Shown here piece after piece: positions 1 to 19,600 of a stretch of DNA of 64,000 nucleotides. Below the pieces are notes generated by a model, which searched no databases, was not told the origin of the DNA, and saw only the letters and a program-made list of their open reading frames with translations. Positions within the stretch are counted from its first letter, which is position 1. Every line of letters starts with the position of its first letter. The translations under genes and the position numbers were made by a program. This DNA comes from Lutjanus erythropterus (Eukaryota; Chordata; Actinopteri; Lutjaniformes; Lutjanidae): assembly GCA_020091685.1 (NCBI GenBank), contig CM034606.1, positions 11,021,695 to 11,085,694 on the forward strand, written 5' to 3'.

Positions 1-862
1 GAGTCTGCCAAGGGATCGCACAGTGAATTTGACAGAATCATGTGATGACAAGACCAATGGACTGCATGATTTCATTGAGGCAGCACAAACCATAATAGAA
101 CTGTTGTCAAAGGGGATTTAATAAACTGCAAAACATGTCAATACCAGAGGCAAATCACATTTAGAATGAATTAGGACCTCAAAATACTTCTGTTCTGTTT
201 TATGTTCTGTTTTTGTCCTTATTCTGAAACAGAAACTATTCATACAAAGCTGTTTATATGGCTAATGAAAATAAATATTCCTCTAATATTTACATGCAGC
301 TGTGCATACTGCGATAACGGACGCTTCTTGGAATCAGCACCTTTCAAAACAGTTGCAAAGTGCTTTACAATAAAAATGGAAACTTATTTAAAACAAAAGA
401 AAACAGACAAAAATACATAAAAAAAAAACAAACCTTAATGGCATTGTGATATTTGTGCATAACCTGTTGTTATCCAAGTCTTTCATAATGTTTAAAAAGT
501 ATGTGTGTGTGATTCTCCTTCCAATCAGAAATGTGTGCAAACTGTTGCTCCAGTTGGTTTGTTTACAACACACAGAGCTGACAGTAAACAGAAATATCAC
601 AACTGCAGTAAGAAAACAAGATATGCATGTTTACACGTACAAAGAAGGCACCAAAAAACAGAACAATACCAGTACTTACCATGTCTTTATAGGAAAATTC
701 ATGATTAAGAATAACACCTAATTCAGAATATCTAAACAAATATATAGTTTAATTTGATTAATTTGCATGTAAAATGAGTTCATAAGTCTGGTCCAGTTAG
801 TCCCATGATGTGCATCTTGTGCTGAGTGATGTGTGTTCTGCGAATGGTCTTGTTTTTTGCAC

Positions 863-1363
863 CTTAAAGTGACAGTTCATCCCCAAATCAAAAATACATA
901 TTTTCCCTCTGGCCTGTAGTGCTATTTATCCATCTAGACTGTTTTGGTATGAGAAGGCAAGCTTTGGAGATGTCGGCTGTAGAGATGGCACTGATCCTGT
1001 GGTGCTAAAAGTGCTGAAAAAATACATCTGAAATCCGATGTCTCTTTCCAGAAATCACGACCCTGCTGCTCAAAATAATCCACAGACCCTGTTGTGAGCA
1101 ATTTCATGTAGGAACTACTTTCTTTCTGCAGTAGAATCTACCAGAACTATTTCCTAATAGAAAGATCGTGGTTGACTTTTTAAAATTGATTTATTTTTGG
1201 TGCTTTGAGCACCACAAGCACCACACTGAGTATCATCTAGTTCCATTAAACAGAAGAGAAGGCGACATCTCAACAGCTGATATCTCCAAAACTCTGCAAC
1301 TCTCACAAAAAAAATCTAGATGGATAAATAACACCACAAGCTGAGGTGAACTGTCCCTTTAAG
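863..1363. mobile_element. MITE-like inverted-repeat element, about 500 bp
   Basis: The left end, CTTAAAGTGACAGTTCATCC, and the reverse complement of the right end, CTTAAAGGGACAGTTCACCTC, are near-identical. The inner sequence is also inverted: GCTATTTATCCATCTAG near the left and CTAGATGGATAAATA near the right. No coding capacity. This is a type I recognise as very common in teleost genomes. Confidence 0.85.
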
Positions 1364-1744
1364 TTAGTATTCCTAGACATGCTAATGATATTATAACAGA
1401 TTGTAATCGGCGTGGATGTTGAGTTCTTTTTCTCATTTATTTATTGGAATATGAGAAGAAGAAGATATGAGTTTATACAGTTTTGAGTGGTTTGTTTGAT
1501 TTTGCAATTTTATTGAGGCTGTCCAACAATGATGAATCTTCCAGGTGTCTATTTTTATATCAGAATATTGTTATATTCTGAATCGTAGTGATAAATTTGT
1601 GTGCATGCAAACAGAGCCACTGACACAGTAGAACACACCAGTGAGTCAGACTGGGAGCACTGGGATCACTGTCCAAGAGGTAGAGCAGCCAGTGCTGGGC
1701 ATCACACCAGAAGGGGTCACTCTGCCACCATCACTGCACTGTTA

Positions 1745-1785
1745 CTTTGTGTGTGTGTGTGTGTGTTTGTATGTGTGTGTGTATG
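1745..1785. repeat. (GT)n microsatellite
   Basis: A GTGTGT run, interrupted by TTTGTAT. Confidence 0.9.
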
Positions 1786-2133
1786 ACAACCAGCATGCAG
1801 CCACTGAACAGGTTTGAATTAATGCTGATATACATGAGTGCAGAATGTCTGGATTTACATCCAAGAGAAAATGAATGTTTTTAATTTCTTTTGTGTGTGT
1901 GTGTTTTAGTCTGCTTAACAAGGTTTCTGCCAATCTGTTGAGCCGCAGTACGTGGATAAGTTTTGATCAAAATGACAGCTGAAGGTTTAAAAATTCAAAC
2001 ATCTGTCCAGATGTTTAACAAAGACGTGCAGCACAGATCTTTATTAACACAGGTGACAGCAGCAAAACTGGAGCGCCATATGTTTTTCCAAGGCTTTTGT
2101 GATAATAGTTTTTCATATCTGCTCTTCCTCTGG

Positions 2134-2139
<6 letters not shown>

Positions 2140-2189
<50 letters not shown>

Positions 2190-2190
2190 T
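2140..2190. repeat. (TC)n(AC)n compound microsatellite
   Basis: About 14 TC units followed directly by about 10 AC units. Confidence 0.95.
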
Positions 2191-3528
2191 TTGTCTCTCA
2201 TGCACAAAAGCACTCACTCACTGATATTCCAATCATTTCTCTTCCGATTGCTCTGCACTTGGCTGCACCTGCTCCATCGTCCTCTCTGCTTTTTCCTACC
2301 TGGGGGGAAGGTGAGTGACGAGGCTCGGGCAGAGAAGAGGGCTCTGATTTGTATTAATTTGTGGACGATCTCTGGGGAGAGAACACGAGAGAGATCGAGA
2401 GCAACTGCGTGTCTCTTCGCCCCCCCCATCCCCCTCCACCCTCCACCATCACGACCGCTGCAGCTATACAGAAACAGGAACCATCCAATCAATCCAGCTC
2501 TCCCCAAAGGCTTGTCCAATCAGCCCAAGACCTGACACAGAAATTAATCACTTCACCATCTCCAACAATTGATGGCACCATGCCGTGCATGAACCTTTCA
2601 AAGGAAGTGCATGTGGAGAGGCGCATGCATGAGCGCAAAAGCCCTCTTCGCCCCTTCAAGCTCACCCACACACTCCCCGACTTCACACACACACACCAGC
2701 AACTGATTTGTGGACATTTTCAATTCTGTCATTTAATTGTTAATTACGGTTTATCACAACTTGGGACATATTTTCGTTGCTTTGGCCACCATCCCTCTGT
2801 TATGACAACACTGTACTCACCAAGTCAATATTGAGTGTTCAGATGATCAGATGTGAACAAACCAACAGTTTGCCAGAGTATCTAAACCACTTTATTATTT
2901 GGAGTTCATTCTATTTTGTGAAGGCTGATTGCATGGATAAATAATAGTCTGAATAAAAACAAATCAAAATGGAAGTCTCCTTCAAAAATAATCAAAGCCT
3001 CACTGTAGGGTTTGTGCAAAATTAAAATGACTTTCATTTTTTATTTCTTTTTTTTTAAATTAAGAATATATTTTACTCACGCAACAAGACCTTCACAAGA
3101 TGCAATAAGCTCGGTGCACCTGAAGAATTGATACAACCTCGTCCATGAACACGATTTCTGGCTGAGTCATGGCAGATAGATTTTCATCAGCAATGGTGGT
3201 TGTTTAAACCTGAAGACAACAACTCCCATGATCCCACGTCACTTCACAACATTGTCAAACTACATCTTTTGTTTTTTCTTTTAATTAGAGAGACACCTAG
3301 AACTTACATAGCGTAGGTTTAATTAAAGATGTTAGCATGTTACATTTGCTAAATAGCACTAAACACAAAGTACAGCTAAGGCTGATGGGAATTTTTAATC
3401 GCATTTCCAAAAAAGTCACAAAAGTGGTGTTTCTATTTTACCTCCATAAATGCAGATCTTCAAAGAGACTTTGATCACAGTGTGGTCTTTCCAACCAGGA
3501 GACAGGATAAAGGGTAGTGTTACTAACT

Positions 3529-3529
3529 C

Positions 3530-3611
<82 letters not shown>
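3529..3611. repeat. (CA)n microsatellite, about 41 units
   Basis: An uninterrupted CA run; the longest dinucleotide array in the window. Confidence 0.97.
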
Positions 3612-3614
<3 letters not shown>

Positions 3615-6600
3615 CATCAGTGACCATTCCATACATTATTGCAATACCATGTGTTGCTCTGTTAAGGAGCGAAGGTAATTGTGCTTGGGAACAGCTTAAA
3701 GGGTAATTGCGCGTGGTGTGCAGGGTGTCCGCAGACAGCCCCGCAGGCACCGGAGGGGGTTTAAGGGGTTTGGGGAGGGGTTGACTGATCAGAGCTTTGA
3801 GGCTGCTTCAGATCTCCTCCTCATCACCAGCGCACCCCGCTGGCATTTGACAGTGTGTGAATCTGGAAGCTGACCTGCTCCAAATCTTCCTGATGCTCTT
3901 TGGTGGAGGGAAGGAGCCTCCTGCGAGCTCTCGACTCATTAACCCAACGGTCGTCTTCCTCCTGTACCGGCAGCACATCAGTTCAGCGCTGCTGCCGAGC
4001 AGGTGTGAAGCTGTTTGCTCTTAACATAACTCAGTTAGTAAGGGCAGTGGGCTCGATGACATCAGCTCTGGACTCAGATGAAAGCTTGATGAGACGCGGC
4101 AGCTAAATCTGTCCCTGTGAGGGATTAGCCTTCTGACAGGAGGACTCAGTTACACCTTCTCAGCATCAACGTGGAGATGGATCCGGGTGGAGGTGTCCCT
4201 GTCCGTAATCCAGTGCCACGCTGTTTTTCTGACCTACATGCATAGAAATATTAGAGATCTGCACTCACTTTAGTCTGACTGAAATGTGCTTGCCCTTGCT
4301 CCTGACAGTCTGATTATAGCTGCCATCTTTGTATGGGTGGACAGCAGTGACTTTGATGTGAGAGCACCGCATATTTTCTGTTCCCTTCCACCTCATGAGA
4401 AATCGTTTAGCTCTAAAAAATGAATTTCCGAACCCTCAGAGTACACATGAAATGGAAATTAGAGTGTTATTTGCTTCTGCATATTGACATGTTTCCTATA
4501 AAAACAGGGAGATAGGGAGGGAGTTGTCGCAGTAGCCAATAGCACTGAATGAGCGTTGACACTATGCCAGCCCAGCCATACAGCTGTGGCGCAATTGGCT
4601 TAGCTGACTTCCTGGACCAGGAGCTCCAAGTGAACACAGACCTCATGCAGGTTCTGAGACTGAGGGAGGTTTGACGACAGGGAATACAGTACAACTGTGG
4701 TTTTCTTGCAGGGTTTGGCTCCTGACATGCAGAGACTGTGTCAGCTAACTTAGCTGCACGGCTGACTGTTAACAGTTAGCTGTTTTAGCAACTTTAGCAA
4801 CTAGTATATCCATATTTCTATCAGAAAACTCAGTAAACACTGTCAGTACTGTACTGTCGGTCTCGGAGGCTGTGTTTTTCCCACTTTGAGGCTGCAGAGC
4901 CTGGTATCCATAAAATACCACCCAAATCAGTGAATTAAGTCATTACGCGTGTTAAGATCAATCAGTGAGGCCTCCAGCCCATCATATGCTCCATGTCGCT
5001 AAGGTTAAAAATCCCTCCAGCATAATCTTCTGTCTCAGACTTCCAGACACCAACTTATTTTGGGCAGGCCTGTAAATGCCCTCTGCACGCCGACCCTGGA
5101 AGACACATCGATTACCGTACTGTTGCTAACAAGCTAACTAATGACTTGCTCTGCCGCACTAATCCTTGAAGATTGATTGACAGGTGGATGTCATGATATT
5201 ATTGGTTGAAATTGTTTGGTTCTAGCTTATGTAAACACCCTTCACCTCTTATATCAAAAATGTAAGCACCCTTTATATAAAAAAAAAAAATCAATTGTTT
5301 TGATATAAAAATACATCGCAATGTGTTTTTTGGGATAAATTATTAAATAGTTGCACAAATGACTGGGGGTATGAGGGAAGGGTTAAAAAGGCATTTTTCA
5401 TTTCATCTCGACTATAAAGATACATCAGCAGAGGATCCATTTTACGAAAGCTGTTTGTCTTTTGTTTGAAAAGATGGAGATTGATTGCAAGACAAACCAG
5501 TCACTGCTGACATTGACACAACCCATATACTCCATTTTCAAAGTCATTCCAAAATATTAATGATTACAATGACAGATGGCTGTAAGAGGGGGGTTGTTGG
5601 GTTTCTTTGATGGCCTGGTGCTGAAACTATAAAGACAAACAACGTTATCATGTGGATTCTGTCTGTTCATAGATCATACACTGTAGCGCAGTGCCACTAA
5701 GGATTTTCATCGTCCAGTTCTGAGAAGAATCAGCAGTGGTATCGGCCAATAGAAAGGCATTTGGGCGACTGTGTCGTACAAACAGAAACAATTAAGTAAT
5801 AAAAATAATAGATATCAAACATTTCAACATTTGGTTTCAACTGTTTAGTGTCCACTGTTGATTAAGGGAATAATATGGAGAGCAATATAGGACAAACGTG
5901 CTCTCTGGAAAGCACAGAATATGAGATTAAATTGTATCATTGTGCCACATCAACTGTGACATTTGCTAGAAATTAGTTTTAAAGTTGTCATTTAACACTT
6001 ATCAAGAGCAGCCAATCATAAAAGCTGACAAAGTGATGATAAATATGACCATAACATTGCCTTATATTAGTTCGGCAAACACTCCAAAGCAACTTACAGT
6101 AAGTGCATTCAAACAAAAGCTGGATGTCATCATGAATTGGAAGTGCATCCCTCTCAAATGAACAACTAAAAGCATGTTTAGAGTGCTACAGTACAAGTGC
6201 TTAGTTTTTAAAATCCAATTCAATATGCAGTCAAGACTCAAAATAAAAGGTATTTTGAAAAAAAATCTAAAAGCAGATTTGCTGATATGCAGCATCTTGT
6301 TTTTTACATAAATGGGATTGGCATCAAAGGACTACTGTGAAGATACAGGATGTAGAGAGGCTCATGGAAGCACAACGATTCTTATTTTCAGATGATTATA
6401 AAATGAAATGATTATAAATGAAAGTCAAATAAATAAGGGCAATCACTGATATAGTTATATATTAGCTGGAGATCTTGTAAACTTTACAAACTGAGTCTCA
6501 AAATCACCACAGACAAAAAAAACTGTAATATAGTGTGATAGAAACGGAGAGCAGGTTTGACAGAGAAGGTGCAGAAAAGCCTGTTCTGTCAAATTTATCT

Positions 6601-9600
6601 GTATTGCAGCAGATGACGTGCTGCAGCGGCCACAATGGACTGGGATTTTTTACCTGAACTCGAAGTGTGCACTCAGTAGAGCACACAATAGGCTCTAATC
6701 ACAGCACTGAGAATGGTCTGGCGACTTTTCACTGTACCCTAAAACACTGAAACCAGTACATGTCCAAGTATGTCATGTGATTGATCGCACTTTTCACGTG
6801 TCGCCTGGGTTGTGTGTAGTAGTGTAACATATTTGCCATGGGTTTCGGTGCTAATTGTTTGTTGGGACCTTGGAATCAAACCCCGACCTTCTACTTGGCA
6901 CGATGGATTACAGTTGACCCAACAGGCCAAAATTGACAGATGAACGCAGCACAGTCCACCCGCTTACTCATCCAGCCAGGGGACACACGAGTTAAACAAT
7001 CAGTCAAGGAACAATGACATATGGGTCAGAACTGATACATGAGCTTTTCCAGAATAAAAGCAGTGGCACCTTTTTTTTCCTGCATGCTTTCTCAGCCATA
7101 TGTCCTTCACATGAGACCCGTCAGTGAATATACACTCTTGCAGGAAATATCTGGCTCTTAAGCTGCTAAATGTTCCCCTATGTTCACTGTGTAGCTCTAA
7201 AAACCCACTGAACACTTCCTTCCACAGACAAACAAAGTAATAACTAGCTCTTGAACATACGGGAGCATTAAGCAGCTAAAGAAGCAGACGTTTTCGTCAG
7301 AGCTTGGTAAAATAAGAGTGAATATTGGGCTTACAATCTGCAGGTGGCCAGACACACGACTCCACATCATTGAAGACTTTGCTCTGTACCTGATGGGTGT
7401 GCAAATAAGCAACTGTTTGCTAACAAGTCTTAAAGTCTGGCATTGGAGGAACAAAAACTTTGTCACTGATGAAAGTGCAAATGATCTTGTCTGCTAATAG
7501 GGTTGGATTTATTAGCTAGGAGTAATAATGCGGCACATTTAGGGTCCTTAACTTAGAAAAACTTTAAGAATCATCGGTCTACAGAACCCAGCTGTGTAGA
7601 AAACTTTTCAACAGAGTGCATGAATAAAAAGTCTTAGACCTTTGTTTTCCTCTCTGCAGATATAAACTGACAGTGGTCAGCATGCACTCATGTACTGTAC
7701 TTCCACCCACGCACGCCGCCAGATGAATGGAGAGATATCCATTTGTTCAAGGTTAGTGACCTGATGTGCTGATAAATCTGAACCTTCCTGACCCAAATGT
7801 GATGTGGCGTAAAGGTGAGTGCATCGAACCTGTGGGCTTCTGCTGGCATTTTTGTCACCGCACCAGGACTCGACTGACAAAGCAGAAAAACAAAAATAAC
7901 ATTTGTGTTTGAAATACTGATTGGATTGTGACTGAGGTTTAATCCCAGAAAACGGGAGTCCCAGGAGATCTAATCAAGACCATTATTAAGCATTTTTCCC
8001 CCTGTTTCCCATCATTGAATTTCCTGGGAAACGGGGGAAAAAAATGTTTTATTTATCTATCTTTTTTAAACACAGAACATATAAAAACATATTCAGAAAA
8101 ATGTAGGCCGACAGTTTACTATCATAAAACATACAACAGATATATGTGCTGTGTGTGTGTGTGCTGTGCACCAGAAAATCACAGCACAGCATATTAATTA
8201 ACACAAAGCACTATGATTAAAAAAATACATGCATGCTCCCAATCTGACCATGTGGAATTGCACCTCTATTGTAGGTAGTATGGTAACACCTTTTGGCCCA
8301 TCAAATTCATTCTGTTCTGTTGACCTCTTATGATCCAGAGTACCTGGGAAAAAAACAACAACAAGAACTTCCACTGCTGAGGTCACGTGTTTCCTGTCAA
8401 CTGCAGAGGTTAGAGGTCTGCAGCCAGGTCCCTCTCCTTGTGATTGCACCAGTACCGTACTTAATACAGTTGGCTCACCGAATTTATCTGTTGCAGGTAG
8501 CTCGCTCTCGCAGCCTCGGCTCGCACCAGCGGAGCAGCAGTAGAATACTTACTTTAATAGAATGGCTTAGAAAGCAAATGCAAATGACTTGCTTTAACAA
8601 TTTTATATAATGCTGATATGTAAAATATCACTTTCATGAGGTTGTTATTCTCAGAAGACAAATTACAGACAATAAACTTTCATAATTCTGACAGTCACAG
8701 TCAGGCAGCAGATATAATGAAGTTCAAGCTGGATGCAAAGCTTGTAGTTATCCTAATGTTGATGTCGTAAATCGTGTTCTTTTGCCTTAATGATCAAAAT
8801 AATACACGAAAAAGGTCAGGTTAGGAACACATATATTTGTAATTCTTCTTGTCGCATTTAGTGTTGCTTGAAATGATCAGGGCTTAGCTGAAGTTACAGC
8901 ACAATGGTTAACATAAAAATAAAACACTGACTGTTAACTTGTGTGGATCATATAGAGGCATCACTAACATATTGAGACAGTTTCATAACCAAAGCTCCTT
9001 GTAGTAGCTTTAAATGGTTGCACAATACGACCAAGGATGTGATTTAAAAGTGTTAAAAAGGCATTTTTCCATTTTATCCTGACTTTAAGTATTTCTCATT
9101 GATCAGTTACCTCTTAATGCGGTGATACCAGTATTTTCTGACTTGTTTAATGAAAACACATGCTTGGATGACACTTTTTAATTAGAAGAAGTGGTAAGAC
9201 TTTTACTCATCAGGTGCCCTTGGCGAAATGTCTGCCATCTAGGAATGCACTTCCAGTGACAGAGCAGGAATGCTGCCCAGAGTGCTTTTTACAATTCTCC
9301 AAACAACCCATCCTCTTTCCATCGCCCCCATTATTCTTTTCATACAGTTTTGTCTTTCTTTGCTAGTTCAAGAACACACAAGACCTGGGGTCATTGTGTT
9401 TGTGCAGACATCAGCTGATTTCTGCTTCGCCTCGGGCGGAGCGAGAAGCCAGGGGAGAGAGGAAGACAAAGAGAGAAAGAACTCGCCAGACAGAGAAAGA
9501 GAGAGAGAGCAAAGTCATCCACCTAAAACTGTAAACTGGCTCAGACTATGAATGCTTCCTTCTATCCACTGTCCTTGAGTGGATGTCCGCTCCCTCCCTC

Positions 9601-9986
9601 CTCTGCTCCGCCGTCTCTGTCAGGCTCTTTGTGGATTTCGGCTGTAGAATAGAAGTGTCTGTGATGTCTCATCACAACATGACACTGGAGAACATTGACT
9701 GCTCTTTCCAACTGTCTTCACGAGTTACCCTCTTTCCTCCAGCCTCATTCAGTTGGCTTGCCACTGGGGCTGCATCTGCAGACTCTACAGAAGTCTCATT
9801 TAAAAATAGCAAGCGATGGGTGGAGCCTTTAATTGGCCTCTTGCCTGCTATTTCTGACCTCATTAGATCGCGTTAACTAGTGTTACGTAAACTCATTATG
9901 TCTTTACAGATATGAATGAGACGTGGTAACAGAAGTATCTCCCAGTGGGACTTTAGACAAAAACTTTGCCCAACTGGACTGTAATT

Positions 9987-11010
9987 TAAAGGAATATTTC
10001 AACATTTTGGGAAACTGCACAGATCAGTACCATTTAAGTTGTCAGTTCTGAAGCCCATGTGTTTATTAATGGTTCTTTTCTCCTGTTCTTCTTCCTGGCC
10101 TGCAATATCTAATCATATTTTGTGCTTCTTCCCCAAGCAAAGAAGTTCAAATATCTCAGGGTTCTTGTTCATGAGTGACAGAAGACTGGAGCATCAGCAG
10201 TATTGCAGGTGTTGCACCAGACCGCCGTGGTGAAGAGGGAGGCAAAGCTTTCGATTCAATTTACCATTCGATCTAGTTTCCGACCCTCACCTGCAGTCAT
10301 GAGCTCTGGGGTTGCGACAGTAATGAGAGAATGAGATTACAGTGGTGATATGAGTTTCATTTGTAGGATGGCTGTGCCCAGCCTTAATGTATGTTCACAT
10401 ACTGGTGACACAGCGGCAAAATGGCCAAACTTGGTCACCTACATTGTTGCAGAGTCGGCAGTTAAATGCTGCATAATGCTTGTTTACGTCAATGAGCGCT
10501 TGTGTCTTTGTGATGCTTTGTTGCTGTAGTGTGAACTTTGCGTTAAAGGCTGAGGAGCTCAGATTAGGACCACTGCTCCTCCTCCTCAAAAGGAGCCAGC
10601 TGAGGTGGTTCAGGATTCTGATTAAGATGCCTCCACTGGAGGGTTTATATATCTCACCTGGCCTCAGAACGCCTTGGAATCCCACATGATGAGGTGGGAA
10701 GTGTTGCTGGAGAGAGAGGCGGCTGGAATACCCTGCTGCCACCATTTGTTAAGGATGTTGCGCCCGTCCTGCACTCCTGCTTGATATTAAATGAGATTTC
10801 AACTTATTTGATACACTGTGTATGGTCCCAACTCGCTATTTGTACTGCAGTACTCATTTTTGCATATATAGTCCAGATATATAGTCCAGTTTTCACTTCT
10901 AATGCTAAGCTAAGCTTGCTGGAGCTTCATATTTAGCGTAGAAATGAGAGTGGTATTACTCCTGTAAAACAAATAAGCATATTTTCCAAAATGTTGAACC
11001 ATTCCTTCAA
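9987..11010. mobile_element. Inverted-repeat element, about 1 kb
   Basis: The left end AAAGGAATATTTCAACATTT and the right end CCAAAATGTTGAACCATTCC are imperfect reverse complements. The interior has no transposase-like frame. The end sequence is typical of a dispersed teleost repeat. Confidence 0.65.
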
Positions 11011-16335
<5,325 letters not shown>

Positions 16336-16619
16336 ATATTTCAGGCAACACCGTACTCAACAAATTGAAATGTGGGTTTCAAACCTGACTGCTTTAGTGT
16401 TTTATGGTGTTAACAATTATTGAGGTAGAAGAACATTTCATTTCATTTCAGCATTAACATTATAATGAATATAATATCACCTGCGCTTGCAGCTTGACCT
16501 TTGCTGCAGCTGCACAGATGAAATGCAAAGTCCTCTGCCTGTTATACATCACGGTCTGTCTGAACAGCCTCTTGGAAGTGATATTTTACAATTCTTCACA
16601 TTATAAACTAACAAAATTC
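16336..16619 (+). repeat. Dispersed repeat, copy A
   Basis: About 280 bp sharing ordered blocks with 20941-21196, including ATTTCAGGCAA, GAAATGTGGGTT, GCAGCTTGACCTT, TCACGGTCTGTCTGA and GGAAGTGATATTTTACA. It is a diverged direct copy 4.6 kb away. Confidence 0.8.
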
Positions 16620-19600
16620 TTTGCAACAAGTAGTTTGTTGTTTTAAAAGTCATTTTATTAAGCTGAGACAGATCCTATATTCTGTTCCCGCTCAGAGGCA
16701 GCTGCATGACTCTGGCAGAAGGCTGGCACCGTGTGTGCTGCGGTGTAAGATACATATGACTGAATAAAGTTAGCGATCACTTAATGTTAAAAAAAACAAA
16801 ACAAACTCCAAATAAGCTCCCACTCACTTGGTGTGAGATTTAGGATGGTTCTTCGGGAGATTTTGACAGTCTTTCTTCAGTGAGAGGCGCGTTTCACACG
16901 TTTCACCACATCCACCAGCCAACTGGTAAATGCATCATATGCTGCCATCTCTCAGTGTTTCACTCAGAAGTGTTTTGGATAAACTATGAATCCAGTGTTC
17001 TTGAAGCTTTGGTCTTCACTTTGAGTTTTGTCTGAGACTTCAAATGTTGAACCTCAGTCCACTGCATTTGATCTCTCCTTCAGACAGCGCAGTGCACACT
17101 TTGCATCCTCATATTTTAATATTTTGAAGTATTTCCACACAAAGCTGGTGGCAGAAATCATGTTTTGTTAGTCTAATTCAGATGGTTTCTTCTTTTCTAT
17201 TTCCCTGGAAACAGTTCAGAGGTCAAGTCCAGGCAGTCCTGTTTACCAGCATGAAACCTTAATACGAACATTACAGGTGTGCTCCATTATCTACACCAAC
17301 AACACTTCACTGCTGATGAAGCTCAACACACTCATGTGAGAACATCATGTCCAAGCTGACCTCTGACTCCGGCCATTATTTTATATCGATTGCTTACGCA
17401 ATCAATAACACGCAACACAGTAAGGTTGAATGTATTTGCATAAAACAGCCATCTCAAGATGAACGACCTTTAATCTCAGGAAAATAAACTCACTCTGCTC
17501 CAATCCTCAGACGTGCTGTTGTGTGTTATTTACTTACTTACTTACTCACAACTTATTTGTCTGTGTTCCCCGGTGCGACATAACACTTCGACAAGAGCTC
17601 GCCTGCCGCTGGTGTAATTTATGTGTGCAATAACAAACGCACAAAGCTCTGGTGATCTATATGTCAGAGACGAGCTAGTCAGCTTTCAGTCTGCCGGGTC
17701 CCAGAGGAACAAGAAATTCTCGCTTCTCCATCAATTTTACTATACTTCCATTTAAAATGCCACCCACCTCCTGCAACCTTTTTAAGGCTGTACAGTTGTA
17801 TGATTTTCTCTTTTTTTAGTGCAATTTTCTTCCTCACTGCAGATCATTTTACTTCATAGAATATGTCAAATCCTGAAGGTCATTTAGAAAATGTTTATGT
17901 TATTATATCTGCACATAATTAGTATGGGTTTATACGGCTAAAGTCAAATTATTTCACATACTGTCAGGACAAAAACTATGCAAAATATTACTCAGCTTTA
18001 TGACTTCCAGCTTGAGGGCTTACAACAACTTGCTGCTCTTTTTTGCAGCGTCGGACCAGATTTGATCCAGACTGAAATATCTCAGCAGGGAGACACTTTA
18101 AGAAGTGTGAGAAAATGGTCAGTGTCTCATATTGGTCTTAAATTGAGCTCATTTATGTCTAGGAGACACAGGCTAGACAAAGACGGGATCTTATTTTGAT
18201 CTTTTCCTTTTCCTCTGGGTAAATACCTGCAAATGAGGATCTCATCAACCTCAGCTGTAGGCCTACTTTGCATTAAGTGTTCATTAGCAAAGGTTAGCAT
18301 CCTTACACACTAAACAAAGAGGTGGACGGTGAACATTGTGAATATAATGCCTGTTGAACATGCAACATGCTAGCGTTGTTATTTATTAGAATTTAGCTCA
18401 TCTTTGTCGTCTGTTAGAGTAAAATTTTGTACCTCACTGAAGGTCACACGGGTGAATTCTGCTGTATTTGTATATGCCTGGTGTACTATATTTTTAAAAA
18501 TCTAAATCTAAATATGCCATGTGCCATCAAGGCAATCAAAATCGCCAATGAAAGCAACTCTTCAGTTGGATTCTCTGGTGATTGTCTGTTGGCCCTTTTT
18601 TTTTCACAAGGTGCAAAAACCAACTTGTAAAACCTAAAATCACAAAACACTGTCTTTGATGTTTTGTAGTTGTAAGACAAAGCTTTTGTGTAAAGACTTG
18701 AAGCTTCAGAGATAACAGGATGCAAGGTTTAGAGGAGAATGGGATAGAGAGGTTGAGGTTTTTTTTTGTTCCTCTCTTTCTCCTCATGCTCAGCTTATCA
18801 ACAAAGCTAGGTACCAATCTGCCTCCCTTCCCCTTGCATTCCTCTGTGAAAAGGCATCGAGTCTGGATATTCTGCAGCTGAATGTTAAGCATTCTCCAGC
18901 CAAGAACAGACACGCGCTCAGACAGAAAAAATTCTCCATGTGATCCTTGTTTTTTTTTTGTTTTTTTATAGTGGCACCTGCTTTTCCAAAGCTTGCGGTT
19001 ACTGTAATTGTGCCCTTTCTCATGCTGTCTCTAATCATCAACCTCTATCTGCACACCATGTGACAATGTAAATGGGCCGGGGAGAGGAGAAGGAGTGACA
19101 TTAAGTGCGAATGCAAGCCTTGTGGCGGCCTGAGTGTTTGTGAGCAGCTGGAGGAGCTCAAACCGCAACATCTGCAGGGAGCGAGGTCAGGTTTCTATCA
19201 CACCACCCACAATGCAGCGCTGCGTGTTGTTGGAGTCGTGGAGGGCCAGAGGCTGAAATATAACAGGCCATGTAGGCATTGAGCCAAAGATATATTACTA
19301 ATACTACTCTACTGTATGTTTATCCCAATCTAGAACAAACTTTAGCGTGCATGGTTGCGTATGTTTCCCAAAATTTGCTTTTGCGTTTGCATGTTTGCTA
19401 TTTTTTGCCGAATGTTTGAGATGATTCACCTGGGCTGACAGCCAGAAACGTCTGTGTGTACACGCACAACTCATCATACTGTGTGCTTCCAACCGTCTTC
19501 CTGTCAGTCTCCTCTAGTGTGTTGTGCTGCTACAGCAAACACAGACGATGAATAAACAGCCCAGACTTGCACCTTACAGGTCATTTTAATGTGGTTTTAC

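Larger units (their letters stand above)
1..9986. other. Intergenic sequence, distal part of the region downstream of sipa1l2
   Basis: AT-rich, with no gene I can support. All open frames are short or driven by simple repeats; for example the 190-codon frame at 1963-2535 runs through (CT)n(CA)n. A slightly GC-richer patch at 3700-4150 has no splice-consistent coding content that I recognise. Two diverged repeat copies share GTTAAAAAGGCATTTTTC at about 5383-5420 and 9050-9075. Confidence 0.6.

Noticed and set aside
2275-2320. Splice-donor-like GGGGAAG|GTGAGTGACG after a pyrimidine tract, which could suggest an exon of another gene.
   Set aside because: No coding block or partner exon could be linked to it.
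1963-2535. 190-codon plus-strand frame, the longest in the distal intergenic region.
   Set aside because: It runs through a (CT)n(CA)n tract, has no recognisable domain and no conserved-looking block.
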